Assembly (NCBI RefSeq): GCF_002252475.1
Contig: NZ_NNRK01000017.1
Coordinates: 186,001-250,000 of the forward strand
DNA length: 64,000 bases
From: Brucella rhizosphaerae
GTDB lineage: Bacteria > Pseudomonadota > Alphaproteobacteria > Rhizobiales > Rhizobiaceae
Direction of reading: 5' to 3'
The translations under genes and the position numbers were made by a program. Shown piece after piece: positions 1 to 7,225 of this stretch. Below the pieces are notes generated by a model. It worked only from the letters and a program-made list of their open reading frames with translations, did not search any database and was not told where the DNA came from. Every line of letters starts with the position of its first letter. The stretch's first letter is position 1.

Positions 1-356
1 AATGTTTCTGATGCGGCACCCAGCAGGATGCGCAGTGGGAACCAAAGCCATACTAATGGGATTGCAGGAAACAGACCAAGCAGAATAGCTGCAGCCGCAA
101 GGGCAACGATCACCAGCAAACGCATGCCGAGCAATGCACTCAGGCGTGGAAGCAAAAAGGCCATGCACAGCACACCGACAGCATGCATTGCTGCATTGGC
201 GCCGATAATGGCTTCGCTGAACCCCATTTCATCCAGGTCCAGTGCAATGAGCGCGGCGCTGAGACTATATGTCAGACCGAAGATCATCGCAGTACTGGTG
301 ACTGCGGTGCGAGAGAAAATGACGTTGGAAGGGGTTTGTTCTGTAGTCACAGCCAT
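1..356 (-). CDS. MFS transporter, N-terminal part (gene runs off the left edge)
   Basis: The reverse strand reads from an ATG at 356 without a stop to the window edge, giving about 118 residues beginning MAVTTEQTPSNVIFSRTAV. The translation is strongly hydrophobic, with long Ala/Leu/Ile stretches and a short basic turn between predicted helices (near PRLSALLGMRLLV), as in the first three or four helices of a major facilitator transporter. Residues such as LDEMGFSEAIIGANAAMHAV resemble YcaD-like MFS carriers, but the substrate cannot be told. It diverges from the GNAT gene at 504. The C-terminal two thirds lie outside the window. Confidence 0.75.
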   Translation of the reverse strand, partial: MAVTTEQTPSNVIFSRTAVTSTAMIFGLTYSLSAALIALDLDEMGFSEAIIGANAAMHAVGVLCMAFLLPRLSALLGMRLLVIVALAAAAILLGLFPAIPLVWLWFPLRILLGAASET

Positions 357-503
357 GATCCGAAGAGCTTGATATTAGAAATACTTAGACATCAAGCAGC
401 ACAAGCAATCAACCGGCTATGACAATTCTTTTTTGATCCTGTTTGAAGTGTTGAATCAGTTTAAGATGCGGTTAGTCGCGGTGACGAAAAAGAGGAATGC
501 CGA

Positions 504-929
504 ATGAATCAGCCTGTCTACTCAACTGTCGCGCGCACACCGTCTGTTGAAGAGTATCTGCATCTTCGCGCAGTGGCGGGATTAAGCGCATTTTCTGAAG
601 AAGCGGCCATCCTCGGGCTTAAAGGTACCGTTTTTGCAGCTGTGGTTTTGCACGAGGATACAGCTATTGGAATGGGACGTCTGATTGGAGACGGAGGCTG
701 CTTTTTTCAGGTGGTGGATATTGCTGTCGATCCTCAATATCAGGGACGGGGACTCGGCAAGGTGATCATGAAGACCATTATGCATTATGTGAACACAGAA
801 CTTCCTGCTTCTGCCTATGTAAGTCTGATTGCCGATGTCCCGGCAAACAAGCTTTATGAAAAATTTGGTTTTCAGGAAACAGCTCCAAGATCACTTGGGA
901 TGGCATATCGGGTAAAGAAAACAGCTTAA
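504..929 (+). CDS. GNAT family N-acetyltransferase
   Basis: A 141-residue single-domain protein of the GCN5-related N-acetyltransferase fold, which moves an acetyl group from acetyl-CoA to an amine. The acetyl-CoA-binding motif A is clear: VVDIAVDPQYQGRGLGKVIM, with the Q-x-x-G-x-G/A loop that holds the pyrophosphate, followed by a motif-B-like ending (LYEKFGFQETAP). The length is normal for a lone GNAT domain. An AG-rich stretch (AAAGAGGAATG) precedes the ATG. It diverges from the MFS gene on its left, and the nearest hairpin with a T-run is at 1074. The substrate is unknown; the overall pattern is close to aralkylamine/spermidine-type small GNATs. Confidence 0.85.
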   Translation: MNQPVYSTVARTPSVEEYLHLRAVAGLSAFSEEAAILGLKGTVFAAVVLHEDTAIGMGRLIGDGGCFFQVVDIAVDPQYQGRGLGKVIMKTIMHYVNTELPASAYVSLIADVPANKLYEKFGFQETAPRSLGMAYRVKKTA

Positions 930-1073
930 CCAGGCGTATAGTCGATTATTCAAGCTTTTGAATGAGTGGAGCTGATCGCCACAGTTTCCTAAATTATCTG
1001 TAACTTTCAGTCCCATCCTGGCGATGTTACGCTGAATTTGCGTTCCGACTTCTGGGCAGGGGCATCGGTTCGC

Positions 1074-1110
1074 AGTCGCTCCGACAGCCCTCGCTGCGGA
1101 GCGACTTTTG
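1074..1110 (+). terminator. Intrinsic terminator in the 930-1807 gap
   Basis: AGTCGCTCC (1074-1082) pairs perfectly with GGAGCGACT (1098-1106) and is followed by TTTTG. It lies 145 bases past the GNAT stop, so it either ends that transcript late or ends a short RNA between 930 and 1110. I see no reading frame with coding character here. Confidence 0.6.
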
Positions 1111-1212
1111 TTAGCGGTTGCTGCACTAACCATTTTCAACTGCAACAAACTGTCATTTTTGTTTTCGGCCATCGTATTTATTTATGGACTGCACCCTGTT
1201 TGCAGGACGGCA

Positions 1213-1266
1213 CCCGTATCGCGCAACCCAAGCCCCCCGCCCAAAATGCGTGATACGGGCCTTTGT
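1213..1266 (+). terminator. Terminator-like hairpin
   Basis: CCCGTATCGCGCA (1213-1225) and TGCGTGATACGGG (1247-1259) form a 13-bp stem with one G-U-type position and a C-rich loop, followed by CCTTTGTTT. It is the second hairpin in a row without an associated reading frame, suggesting a short untranslated transcript or read-through control after 1110. Confidence 0.45.
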
Positions 1267-1310
1267 TTCAGATCAGATTGCAATTTCTTCTGGTTTCTAC
1301 AAGTCTAGTT

Positions 1311-1337
1311 ATAATCATACAAAAAGAGTATGATTAT
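1311..1337. promoter_or_regulatory. 10-bp perfect inverted repeat, possible operator
   Basis: ATAATCATAC (1311-1320), a 7-base spacer AAAAAGA, then GTATGATTAT (1328-1337): a perfect dyad in AT-rich, promoter-like sequence. It lies just upstream of the candidate RNA ending at 1443. It could bind a dimeric repressor or be the 5' hairpin of that RNA; the sequence alone does not decide. Confidence 0.4.
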
Positions 1338-1402
1338 GTACTTGGTCGATTGATTTGCTTTATTGAAACAATACTGTTATCAAGCGGCCTCTTGGGAGGA
1401 TT

Positions 1403-1443
1403 AAACCGCCTGCGCGCGCTCAGTCGCTGCCGGGCGGTTTTCC
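1403..1443 (+). terminator. Intrinsic terminator of a candidate small RNA (about 1340-1443)
   Basis: AAACCGCC (1403-1410) and GGCGGTTT (1433-1440) close a GC-rich loop and are followed by TTTTCC. No credible coding frame leads into it, so a short non-coding transcript starting after the 1311-1337 dyad is the simplest reading. The segment just upstream holds GGGAGGA, which is exactly complementary to the TCCTCCC loops of the neighbouring sRNA at 1517. Confidence 0.5.
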
Positions 1444-1481
1444 ATTTTAAGGGTGTGCATATCAGCTATGCATATTTGTTT

Positions 1482-1510
1482 CTTGTAATCATCATACCCT
1501 GTGCCTATTT
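1482..1510 (+). promoter_or_regulatory. Probable sigma-70 promoter of the triple-hairpin sRNA
   Basis: A -35-like CTTGTA (1482-1487) is separated by exactly 17 bases from a -10-like CTATTT (1505-1510), matching the alphaproteobacterial housekeeping pattern (CTTGAC-N17-CTATAT). Initiation would fall near 1517, directly before the first hairpin. Confidence 0.55.
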
Positions 1511-1516
1511 TCGGGC

Positions 1517-1640
1517 TGTTCAGTTTCACTTCTCCTCCCAGAAACTGAACTCGAAGCGCGGCACTCCTCCTCCCAGTCGCGCTTTCCAGATCAGCCCGCT
1601 TCGCACTCCTCCTCCCAGCGAAGCGGGCTTTCTTGTTTTT
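1517..1640 (+). ncRNA. Alpha-r14-like trans-acting sRNA with three anti-Shine-Dalgarno loops
   Basis: Three consecutive hairpins share one loop sequence, CACTCCTCCTCCCAG (the first copy has CACTTCTCCTCCCAG), on three unrelated but self-complementary stems: TTCAGTTT/AAACTGAA (1519-1549), AAGCGCG/CGCGCTT (1554-1584) and AGCCCGCTTCG/CGAAGCGGGCT (1593-1629). The last stem is followed by TTTCTTGTTTTT and serves as the intrinsic terminator. Conserved loops on covarying stems are strong internal evidence for a structured RNA. Repeated CUCCUCCC loops that mask ribosome-binding sites are, from memory, the hallmark of the Rhizobiales alpha-r14 family (NfeR1/Smr14C2 of Sinorhizobium). The length of about 124 nt fits that family. 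A -35/-10 pair lies just upstream. The targets are not known from this sequence. Confidence 0.85.
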
Positions 1641-1807
1641 AGCGTTGAGTTTTGTTGTGTCAGATACTGATTGCGCAACAGGGCGTGTGCCAATCACCGT
1701 TCAAGGCAACCAACAAACAAGCCTTTGATCTGAACCAGCTGAAGCTCAGGCAGTGTTTATTTAATCCAGCGTTTTGACTGGGCTATACGCCACGCAATCA
1801 GACTGCG

Positions 1808-2515
1808 TTATAGCGGAATTTTTGCGTAACCTTTTGAGAGGATTGGCCCGGTTGGGCGACCTGTCGGCGAGCCGCCTGCAGGTTCCAAGGTGAGTTCATA
1901 AAGTTGTTCAACCTTCGGAAACGGGAGGTCTGGCCCTTTCAGTTGGGCCGAATGGGCACCTTCAAGTAATCCCATCGAGACAGGGCCCATTTCCTGTGAA
2001 GGTAGTGTCCAGACCTGAATGGTTTTACCGGAAGGGATTTCGACATTGTTCAGCAGCCGCACCTGCGCACGCTCGTTGCCAAAATCTTCGACAACCGCTT
2101 GAACGCTTCCGCTCTCATCCAGCAGAACCGCAATGACAATAGGTTCGGCTGTTCTGGTCAGTGACCATCCCAGACCGAGCGCAAGGAGAATGGAGGCAGC
2201 TGAAGTGGAGAGGGCTGCAAGCTTCCAGCGGCCGATTGTACGGCTATTATCGTTGGCACTTTCGGTGATTACTGTTGATGGGGTACGAGCATCAGCGAGT
2301 TGCTGCACTATGCTCTGCCAGATATCTTCGTTCACACTCATTGGAGCAATAGATGTATCCAACGGCAGAAACCGTTCACGACTACTCGCAATGGCTCGTT
2401 TCAGCTCTTCATTGTGATTAATTTCAGCTTCAACCCGAACCATGTCGTCAGGCTCAAGCAGACCCAGTACATAATCGTCAGCAATTTCCGCTATGTTGTC
2501 GAATGAATTGATCAT
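1808..2515 (-). CDS. Anti-sigma factor, RskA/anti-sigma-K type (pair 1)
   Basis: About 235 residues: an N-terminal anti-sigma domain (DDYVLGLLEPDD near residues 13-24), a single membrane helix near residues 95-115 (LAALSTSAASILLALGLGW), and an extracytoplasmic RskA domain ending in the family signature EPAGGSPTGRPTGPILSKG. The protein would hold its partner ECF sigma factor at the inner membrane until a periplasmic signal triggers release. The ATG at 2515 overlaps the sigma stop codon as ATGA, the usual coupling; a GTG at 2524 is the alternative. It lies downstream of its sigma gene in one operon. The paralogue at 5970-6686 carries the same C-terminal signature. Confidence 0.85.
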   Translation of the reverse strand: MINSFDNIAEIADDYVLGLLEPDDMVRVEAEINHNEELKRAIASSRERFLPLDTSIAPMSVNEDIWQSIVQQLADARTPSTVITESANDNSRTIGRWKLAALSTSAASILLALGLGWSLTRTAEPIVIAVLLDESGSVQAVVEDFGNERAQVRLLNNVEIPSGKTIQVWTLPSQEMGPVSMGLLEGAHSAQLKGPDLPFPKVEQLYELTLEPAGGSPTGRPTGPILSKGYAKIPL

Positions 2516-3057
2516 GTCATGCACGCCCGTAATGCGCTTAGCCCGCGTCGCACCCAGGACTTCGCAGTGCCCAGAGGTATCTGCAAACGACCGGCGATCT
2601 CACCGTGTGTATAGCCGCCGACATAAGCCATGAGAATTCCATCCCGCTTGTCTTTGTCCAGAGAATTCAGACAATCCCGTAATCGGCTTTTTTGATCAAG
2701 CTGATGCCATGCGGTCAGAATGTCGTTTGAACATTCGGCTTCTTTCAAAGCATCGAGATCATCGACCGTCTGCTCGCGTTTGCCATCGCGAAGTACATTT
2801 AATGCCCGGTTGCGTACAATCGCATATATCCAACCCTTCGCAGACCCCTGGTCAGGCGCATACTGATGGGCATGAGTCCAAATGCGGATCAAGGCTTCCT
2901 GTAAAACTTCTTCTGCAAGTTCCCGGCGACGAAGAATGCGGTGCGCAACCGCCAGCAGTCGACCCGCTTCCTGATCAAATATGGCTCGGAGCCCTGAACG
3001 ATCACGCCGCACGCAGGCAGCAATAGCTTTTGCGAGTTCATCCGACTGCCCACCCAT
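2512..3057 (-). CDS. ECF RNA polymerase sigma factor (pair 1, SigK-like)
   Basis: About 181 residues with the two conserved parts of an extracytoplasmic-function sigma factor: region 2 (LAVAHRILRRRELAEEVLQE, then IRIWTHAHQYAP and GWIYAIVRNRALNVLR) and region 4, a helix-turn-helix (GYTHGEIAGRLQIPLGTAKSWVRRGL). It would redirect RNA polymerase to stress promoters when freed by the overlapping anti-sigma protein. I chose the ATG at 3057 because AGGAG sits nine bases before it; ATG 3066 has the same AGGAG touching the codon, and TTG 3096 has no clear site. The DUF4394 gene diverges 190 bases away and is a likely target. Confidence 0.9.
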   Translation of the reverse strand: MGGQSDELAKAIAACVRRDRSGLRAIFDQEAGRLLAVAHRILRRRELAEEVLQEALIRIWTHAHQYAPDQGSAKGWIYAIVRNRALNVLRDGKREQTVDDLDALKEAECSNDILTAWHQLDQKSRLRDCLNSLDKDKRDGILMAYVGGYTHGEIAGRLQIPLGTAKSWVRRGLSALRACMT

Positions 3058-3250
3058 TCCGCACATCTCCTCTGCCGCCAGATAACTTAACCTCAATTCC
3101 TATACGCAAGAAACCAGCAAACAGATGCATTGGAATTTTATTTTTCTTCGATGCATCCAAACCACTGACCTCGCGTGTCTAAGAATTAGAGGCGCTGAAA
3201 TCCACGATCTGTAAGGCAGCTTCGAACCGCGAAAACAAAGGAGAATAATA

Positions 3251-4042
3251 ATGCGTATCATTCAGTTGGCACTGGTTACATCCACAATTCTTGGCGTTTC
3301 GATTATTCATGGCGTTGCAGCACCTGCTATTGGACTCGTCGGTGACAAGACACTTGTTTGGTTTGATACAGACGATGCGAAGGTGACGAAAACACTGGAG
3401 TTGAGCGGCGTGGAAAAATTGCTTGGAATTGATTTCAGGCCTGCTGATAAAACCCTTGTCGGTGTTACCGCGGATCATCGGATCGTTGCGATCAATCTTG
3501 ATGGAGGAGCTGTCACGGAAGTCTCAAAAATGAACGAGATGCTGCCACTCACAGAGGGGCAGGCCGTTATTGTCGACTTTAACCCCATGGCTGACCGGCT
3601 TCGTTTCATGACCGGGACAACAAATCACCGTGTCCATCCTGATACGGGTGAAGTCACGGTTGATGGGAAGCTGGCATATGAAAAGGGCGATGCAGCCGAA
3701 GGCTCAGAATCCAAAATTGTTGCTGCTGCCTATACTAACTCCATCGGTAAGCCTGAAAAGACCGCAATGTTTAATATTGATGCGGGCACGAACGCATTGG
3801 TTCAGCAAACAAAGCCGAATGATGGAACGCTTAAGTCGATCGGCAAGCTTGAAATCGGCGATGCTCCTGCGAACTATGCTTTCGATATTCATAGTTTGGA
3901 AGAAGGCAAGAACACCGCATATCTGGTTGGAGACAACACGATTTATACAGTCAATCTTGAAACTGGCGCTGCCACAAAGGTGGGCGTTATAGAGACGCTT
4001 GGTGAAAATATCCGGGATCTGACGGTTCTTCCGTCTTCATAA
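3251..4042 (+). CDS. DUF4394 domain-containing exported protein
   Basis: A 263-residue protein with a signal peptide (MRIIQLALVTSTILGVSII, cleavage likely after HGVAA/APA) followed by a beta-propeller-like repeat domain. Repeated strands such as TLVWFDTDDAKVTKTLEL, HRIVAINLDGGAVTEVSKM and NTIYTVNLETGAATKVGVIE fit DUF4394. The conserved block VDFNPMADRLRFMTGTTNHR is typical. It probably sits in the periplasm or outside the cell; the molecular function is unknown. AAAGGAGAATAATA precedes the ATG. It diverges from ECF pair 1, and a terminator follows at 4051, so it is a single-gene unit likely under that sigma factor. Confidence 0.8.
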   Translation: MRIIQLALVTSTILGVSIIHGVAAPAIGLVGDKTLVWFDTDDAKVTKTLELSGVEKLLGIDFRPADKTLVGVTADHRIVAINLDGGAVTEVSKMNEMLPLTEGQAVIVDFNPMADRLRFMTGTTNHRVHPDTGEVTVDGKLAYEKGDAAEGSESKIVAAAYTNSIGKPEKTAMFNIDAGTNALVQQTKPNDGTLKSIGKLEIGDAPANYAFDIHSLEEGKNTAYLVGDNTIYTVNLETGAATKVGVIETLGENIRDLTVLPSS

Positions 4043-4050
4043 ATATTAAG

Positions 4051-4082
4051 AGCCGGGTCGATGAAAGTCGGCCCGGCTTTAG
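4051..4082 (+). terminator. Terminator after the DUF4394 gene
   Basis: AGCCGGG (4051-4057) pairs with CCCGGCT (4072-4078), with TCG/CGG extending the stem, followed by TTTA. It lies nine bases past the DUF4394 stop and may also serve the convergent hydrolase gene. Confidence 0.6.
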
Positions 4083-4129
4083 ACCGTACCTTAACGATGC
4101 CGGGTGTATTCTATGCTCCCGGACCACAA

Positions 4130-5053
4130 TTACCCCTTGGCGTCCTCGGCGATCTTATTTTCTATATGTCTGGCAATTGGGTCCAGATCAATTTTTTGAC
4201 CAGAAAGTTTTTCTATAGCCGCAACAACAAGGTCTCTCGCTATATAGTCAGACTTGTGGCCCATGCCTTTTAGTACAAATAACTCAGACTGTTTAATTTC
4301 TTTGGCCAGTCGCTTGGCGTGAACAACAGGCGACACGATGTCATCTCTGTCGCCAGTGACAATAAGTGTTGGCGCGATAATCCGTTTATAATTGTGAGAT
4401 GCCTGCTCGGCCCACGCGCTCAAGGCTGCAAGTTCCCGGGCATTACGCTGGAATGCGCGAGGTCGCAGGGCTTGCCATGTCTTCGCCCGCCTCGTGTAAT
4501 CGTCTGGAAACTCATTCGGCTCAAAAACTGCTTTCGTCGCTCTTTTAAGTACAATCGCTCCCAGGGTGGGGACGACGAAAAAGCTGAAGAGTGCTCCGAT
4601 TATCGGCAGCTTGGCAATATTATTGAACCATGAAATGCCGCCAACCCAAGGATAAGCAGCCGGTGAGAGAAAGATCAAACCTGCTACTTTCTCTGGATGA
4701 CGAACCGCCAATGCAGCAGCGACAGCACCCCCGTATGAATGGCCGACAATGATAGCTTTGGCTATACCGCGCAATTGCATCAATGTCGCGATCGCATCGG
4801 CCTGAGCGTCGGGGAGTATATTTTCAGATGTTCCAAAGTCTGACTTCCCGTGACCTGGTCGATCAACAAAAAGCATTTGCATGTTTTGAGGGCACATGCC
4901 GGAAAATGAATAGAATGGATCCAGCAGGCTGGTGCTCGCCCCATGAATAAACAGGACGGTCGTTTTCGCCGCTAAAGATTGGGGAGAGATAAGAACACTG
5001 TTTAGCCGAAAACCGCCTACATCGGTTAAAATAGCATTCTCTTGTATATCCAT
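4130..5053 (-). CDS. Alpha/beta hydrolase
   Basis: About 307 residues with the full alpha/beta-hydrolase catalytic set: an oxyanion-hole strand (VLFIHGASTS), the nucleophile elbow GHSYG, an aspartate in VTGDRDDIVSP and a histidine in KGMGHKSD near the C terminus. The closest pattern is small-molecule esterases/haloalkane-dehalogenase-like hydrolases; the substrate is not predictable. The ATG at 5053 has GAGGA eight bases before it, so I prefer it to the GTG at 5119. A hydrophobic segment (LPIIGALFSFFVVPTLGAIV) in the cap region may touch the membrane. It lies 98 bases downstream of the fasciclin gene on the same strand and is probably co-transcribed with it. Confidence 0.85.
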   Translation of the reverse strand: MDIQENAILTDVGGFRLNSVLISPQSLAAKTTVLFIHGASTSLLDPFYSFSGMCPQNMQMLFVDRPGHGKSDFGTSENILPDAQADAIATLMQLRGIAKAIIVGHSYGGAVAAALAVRHPEKVAGLIFLSPAAYPWVGGISWFNNIAKLPIIGALFSFFVVPTLGAIVLKRATKAVFEPNEFPDDYTRRAKTWQALRPRAFQRNARELAALSAWAEQASHNYKRIIAPTLIVTGDRDDIVSPVVHAKRLAKEIKQSELFVLKGMGHKSDYIARDLVVAAIEKLSGQKIDLDPIARHIENKIAEDAKG

Positions 5054-5151
5054 TGATATCCTCAAATGGTCCGAAACGTTATACGCCTGTTTTTCTATGT
5101 CACCGACCGGATAAATCACCCGGTCGGAATTTCTGTCGAAAGCTGATGTTA

Positions 5152-5709
5152 TTACATTTTAGGCAACAGAACCTTGTCAATGACGTGTATCACGCCGTTT
5201 GACTGCTTTACGTCTGCTATTGTGACGTGAGCGACAGTTCCATTCTCATCGGTCAGCGTAATCTTGCCCATTGCTTCTTTGGCCTTCAGAACGCAGCCGC
5301 CCACTGTTTTGATGTCGTGAGTTCCTTTGTCGTCAGCTATCATTTTAGTGATGTTCTTCGACATAGCATCCGCGGCGACAACGTGACAGGTAAGGATCTT
5401 CGTCAGCTTTTCCTTGTTTTCAGGCTTCAGAAGGGTATCGACCGTCCCTTTTGGGAGGGCGGCGAATGCCTCATTGGTTGGTGCGAAAACTGTAAACGGG
5501 CCTTTTCCTTTAAGTGTATCAACCAGCCCCGCAGCTTTAACAGCAGCGACGAGCGTTGTGTGATCCTTGGAATTCATCGCATTATCGACGATGGTTTTGT
5601 TGTCATACATTGCTGCTCCGCCGACATTCGGATTTTCAGCAAGTGCAACAGTAGAAATCGCGGAAAAAATAGCGGCAACAGTGAGTGCTCTTTTAGAAAA
5701 ATGCATCAT
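5152..5709 (-). CDS. Fasciclin (FAS1) domain-containing secreted protein
   Basis: A 185-residue protein: signal peptide (ALTVAAIFSAISTVALA, residues about 8-24) and one FAS1 domain. The two classic FAS1 boxes are present: H1-like GPFTVFAPTNEAFAALP near residues 71-87 and H2-like NGVIHVIDKVLLP at the C terminus. FAS1 domains mediate adhesion. In Mycobacterium tuberculosis the SigK/RskA pair controls the FAS1 proteins MPT70/MPT83, so finding a FAS1 gene between two SigK/RskA-like pairs supports it as a regulon member here. Two cysteines (LTCHVV and GGCVLK) could form a disulfide. A strong AGGAGG precedes the start. Confidence 0.9.
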   Translation of the reverse strand: MMHFSKRALTVAAIFSAISTVALAENPNVGGAAMYDNKTIVDNAMNSKDHTTLVAAVKAAGLVDTLKGKGPFTVFAPTNEAFAALPKGTVDTLLKPENKEKLTKILTCHVVAADAMSKNITKMIADDKGTHDIKTVGGCVLKAKEAMGKITLTDENGTVAHVTIADVKQSNGVIHVIDKVLLPKM

Positions 5710-5851
5710 TTCAATTTCCTCCTAAAACTCCGGATAAGCTGCCGGATGGCCGCACAGTGGTGTGGCTAGAAGCAGTTACGAGAGCTGGAATGGAAAAGTT
5801 TCAACCAATGAGCTTTTTATTTTTCATGAGCAGATCAAGCGGACAGATTAG

Positions 5852-5896
5852 AGCACAATCGGACCTGAGTGAAACGAGGATCGATAAGATTGTGCT
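5852..5896. repeat. Imperfect palindromic intergenic repeat
   Basis: AGCACAATC (5852-5860) and GATTGTGCT (5888-5896) form perfect arms around a 27-base centre. It lies directly next to a second palindrome at 5913, between the fasciclin gene and anti-sigma pair 2, and resembles the REP-like palindromes found elsewhere in this window. Confidence 0.5.
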
Positions 5897-5912
5897 TCAA
5901 ATAAAAAGGGTT

Positions 5913-5947
5913 AGAGCGCCGATTTGATTGAATCAAATCGGCGCTCT
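5913..5947. repeat. 35-base near-perfect palindrome
   Basis: A 17-base arm AGAGCGCCGATTTGATT is followed by a single G and its exact reverse complement. The hairpin would be very stable. It lies 23 bases past the anti-sigma stop (5970) on the minus strand and may help end that transcript, although no T-run follows. The outer AGAGCG/CGCTCT frame recurs in the repeats at 34902 and, less perfectly, 48372. Confidence 0.7.
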
Positions 5948-5969
5948 GAAAGGCAGCTGTGGCTCTATC

Positions 5970-6686
5970 CTACAAATTCCTGATAGTGCCGCTTGCCACG
6001 ACAGGTCCTGTAGGCTGCCCCGTCGGGGAGCCACCAAAGGGTTCGCGACTGACAGCTAAGGTTGTTCCTGCAACGAGATACTTTTGCAGTCCGTCAGAAA
6101 CGGCAAACTCACCATTTTTCCCCGGCTCGAATATGCCCACAGAAATTGGGGTCCCCTGCTCAGGAATGATCCAGAGTTCAAGAGAATTCTCGCTCTCTTC
6201 GCCTGAAGCGACGGGTGTTATTTTTAAGCTGCCCGTTGGCCCATCATATGACGCCAACAAATTGAAATTGCTATTAGAAGTACGAAGTTCAGTTAGCAAC
6301 TGTACGGTTGTGCGCGGTGCTAGACCTACACCGGATGCGAAAACAAAGGCTATTAATGCTGCTGTAGCGCTTGCAAGCCCGAACCAGCGCCAGAAAAGAG
6401 TGGAATTCCAAATATCGCCCAGAATGTGCCGCTTAAGCGGCTTCCCAAACAGCCGCTGCTCAATTTTTGGAAAGATGTCTCCTCGCACGGGTGTAGCAAT
6501 ATATTCTTCATTGAAGGTCGCGAAATCCTGCTGCCAGCGTTCGACGCGTCTGGCAAATGAACGATCTACGCTGATGCGCTGTTCTATTTGCCGCCGGGTT
6601 TCAATTGGCAGAACGCCTAAGACGTATTCGCCAGCGATTACATCATCTGGATCACGTTCAGCGGAATTTTGCGGTTCGGATGTCAT
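5970..6686 (-). CDS. Anti-sigma factor, RskA type (pair 2)
   Basis: About 238 residues organised like the pair-1 paralogue: an N-terminal anti-sigma domain (VIAGEYVLGVLPIETRRQIE), a membrane helix near residue 100 (FGLASATAALIAFVFASGV), and a periplasmic RskA domain ending REPFGGSPTGQPTGPVVASG. The ATG at 6686 overlaps the sigma stop as ATGA; a GTG at 6698 is a weaker alternative. Residues between the helix and the C-terminal signature differ strongly from pair 1, which suggests a different input signal. A strong palindrome lies just downstream. Confidence 0.85.
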   Translation of the reverse strand: MTSEPQNSAERDPDDVIAGEYVLGVLPIETRRQIEQRISVDRSFARRVERWQQDFATFNEEYIATPVRGDIFPKIEQRLFGKPLKRHILGDIWNSTLFWRWFGLASATAALIAFVFASGVGLAPRTTVQLLTELRTSNSNFNLLASYDGPTGSLKITPVASGEESENSLELWIIPEQGTPISVGIFEPGKNGEFAVSDGLQKYLVAGTTLAVSREPFGGSPTGQPTGPVVASGTIRNL

Positions 6687-7225
6687 CGCTGCATACACTC
6701 TCGCAATTTCAGAAGACTACGACGCAACCATGTTCTCACGGTATTGATCGGGACATTCAGTTCGTCAGAGAGTTCCAGATAACTTAAACCTTCGACATAG
6801 GCTCGTTTTACTGCGGAAGCATGGTTGTCAGCGAGCTCCCGTAAACAGCTTTCGAGTTGACGTCCCTGATCAGAAATTACCGCTTGTTGTTCAGGGTTTA
6901 ACATGCCCGTATCTTCCAGTTCATAAACTTCTTCTATGTTCAAACTATCAGGTTTAAGCCGTCGAATGACATCAATTGATTGATAGCGAGCGATGGCTGC
7001 AAGCCATGACCATGATGAGCTGAAACCATCTTCAAATGTTTTAGAGCGATGCCAGATTTTTATGTAAACCTCTTGAATAGCCTCTTCAGCTCTCTCTTTG
7101 TTTTTGAGAATACGAAGGCAAATCGCAAAAAGTTTCGGACTGGTCTGTCGATAAAGTAAATTAAATGCGGCTCTATCCCCTAGTGCCACTCGATTAATTA
7201 ATTGTGCAATCTCGTCCTGTTGCAT
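6683..7225 (-). CDS. ECF RNA polymerase sigma factor (pair 2, SigK-like)
   Basis: A 180-residue ECF sigma factor. Region 2 is seen in LFAICLRILKNKERAEEAIQ, VYIKIWHRSKTF and SWLAAIARYQSIDVIRR; region 4 in GLSYLELSDELNVPINTVRTWLRRSLLK. It belongs to the same subgroup as the sigma factor at 2512-3057, but the two are well diverged, so this is not a recent duplication. It is translationally coupled to its anti-sigma partner. The fasciclin and hydrolase genes downstream on the same strand, beyond the palindromes, are plausible targets. Upstream lies a long AT-rich gap. Confidence 0.9.
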   Translation of the reverse strand: MQQDEIAQLINRVALGDRAAFNLLYRQTSPKLFAICLRILKNKERAEEAIQEVYIKIWHRSKTFEDGFSSSWSWLAAIARYQSIDVIRRLKPDSLNIEEVYELEDTGMLNPEQQAVISDQGRQLESCLRELADNHASAVKRAYVEGLSYLELSDELNVPINTVRTWLRRSLLKLRECMQR

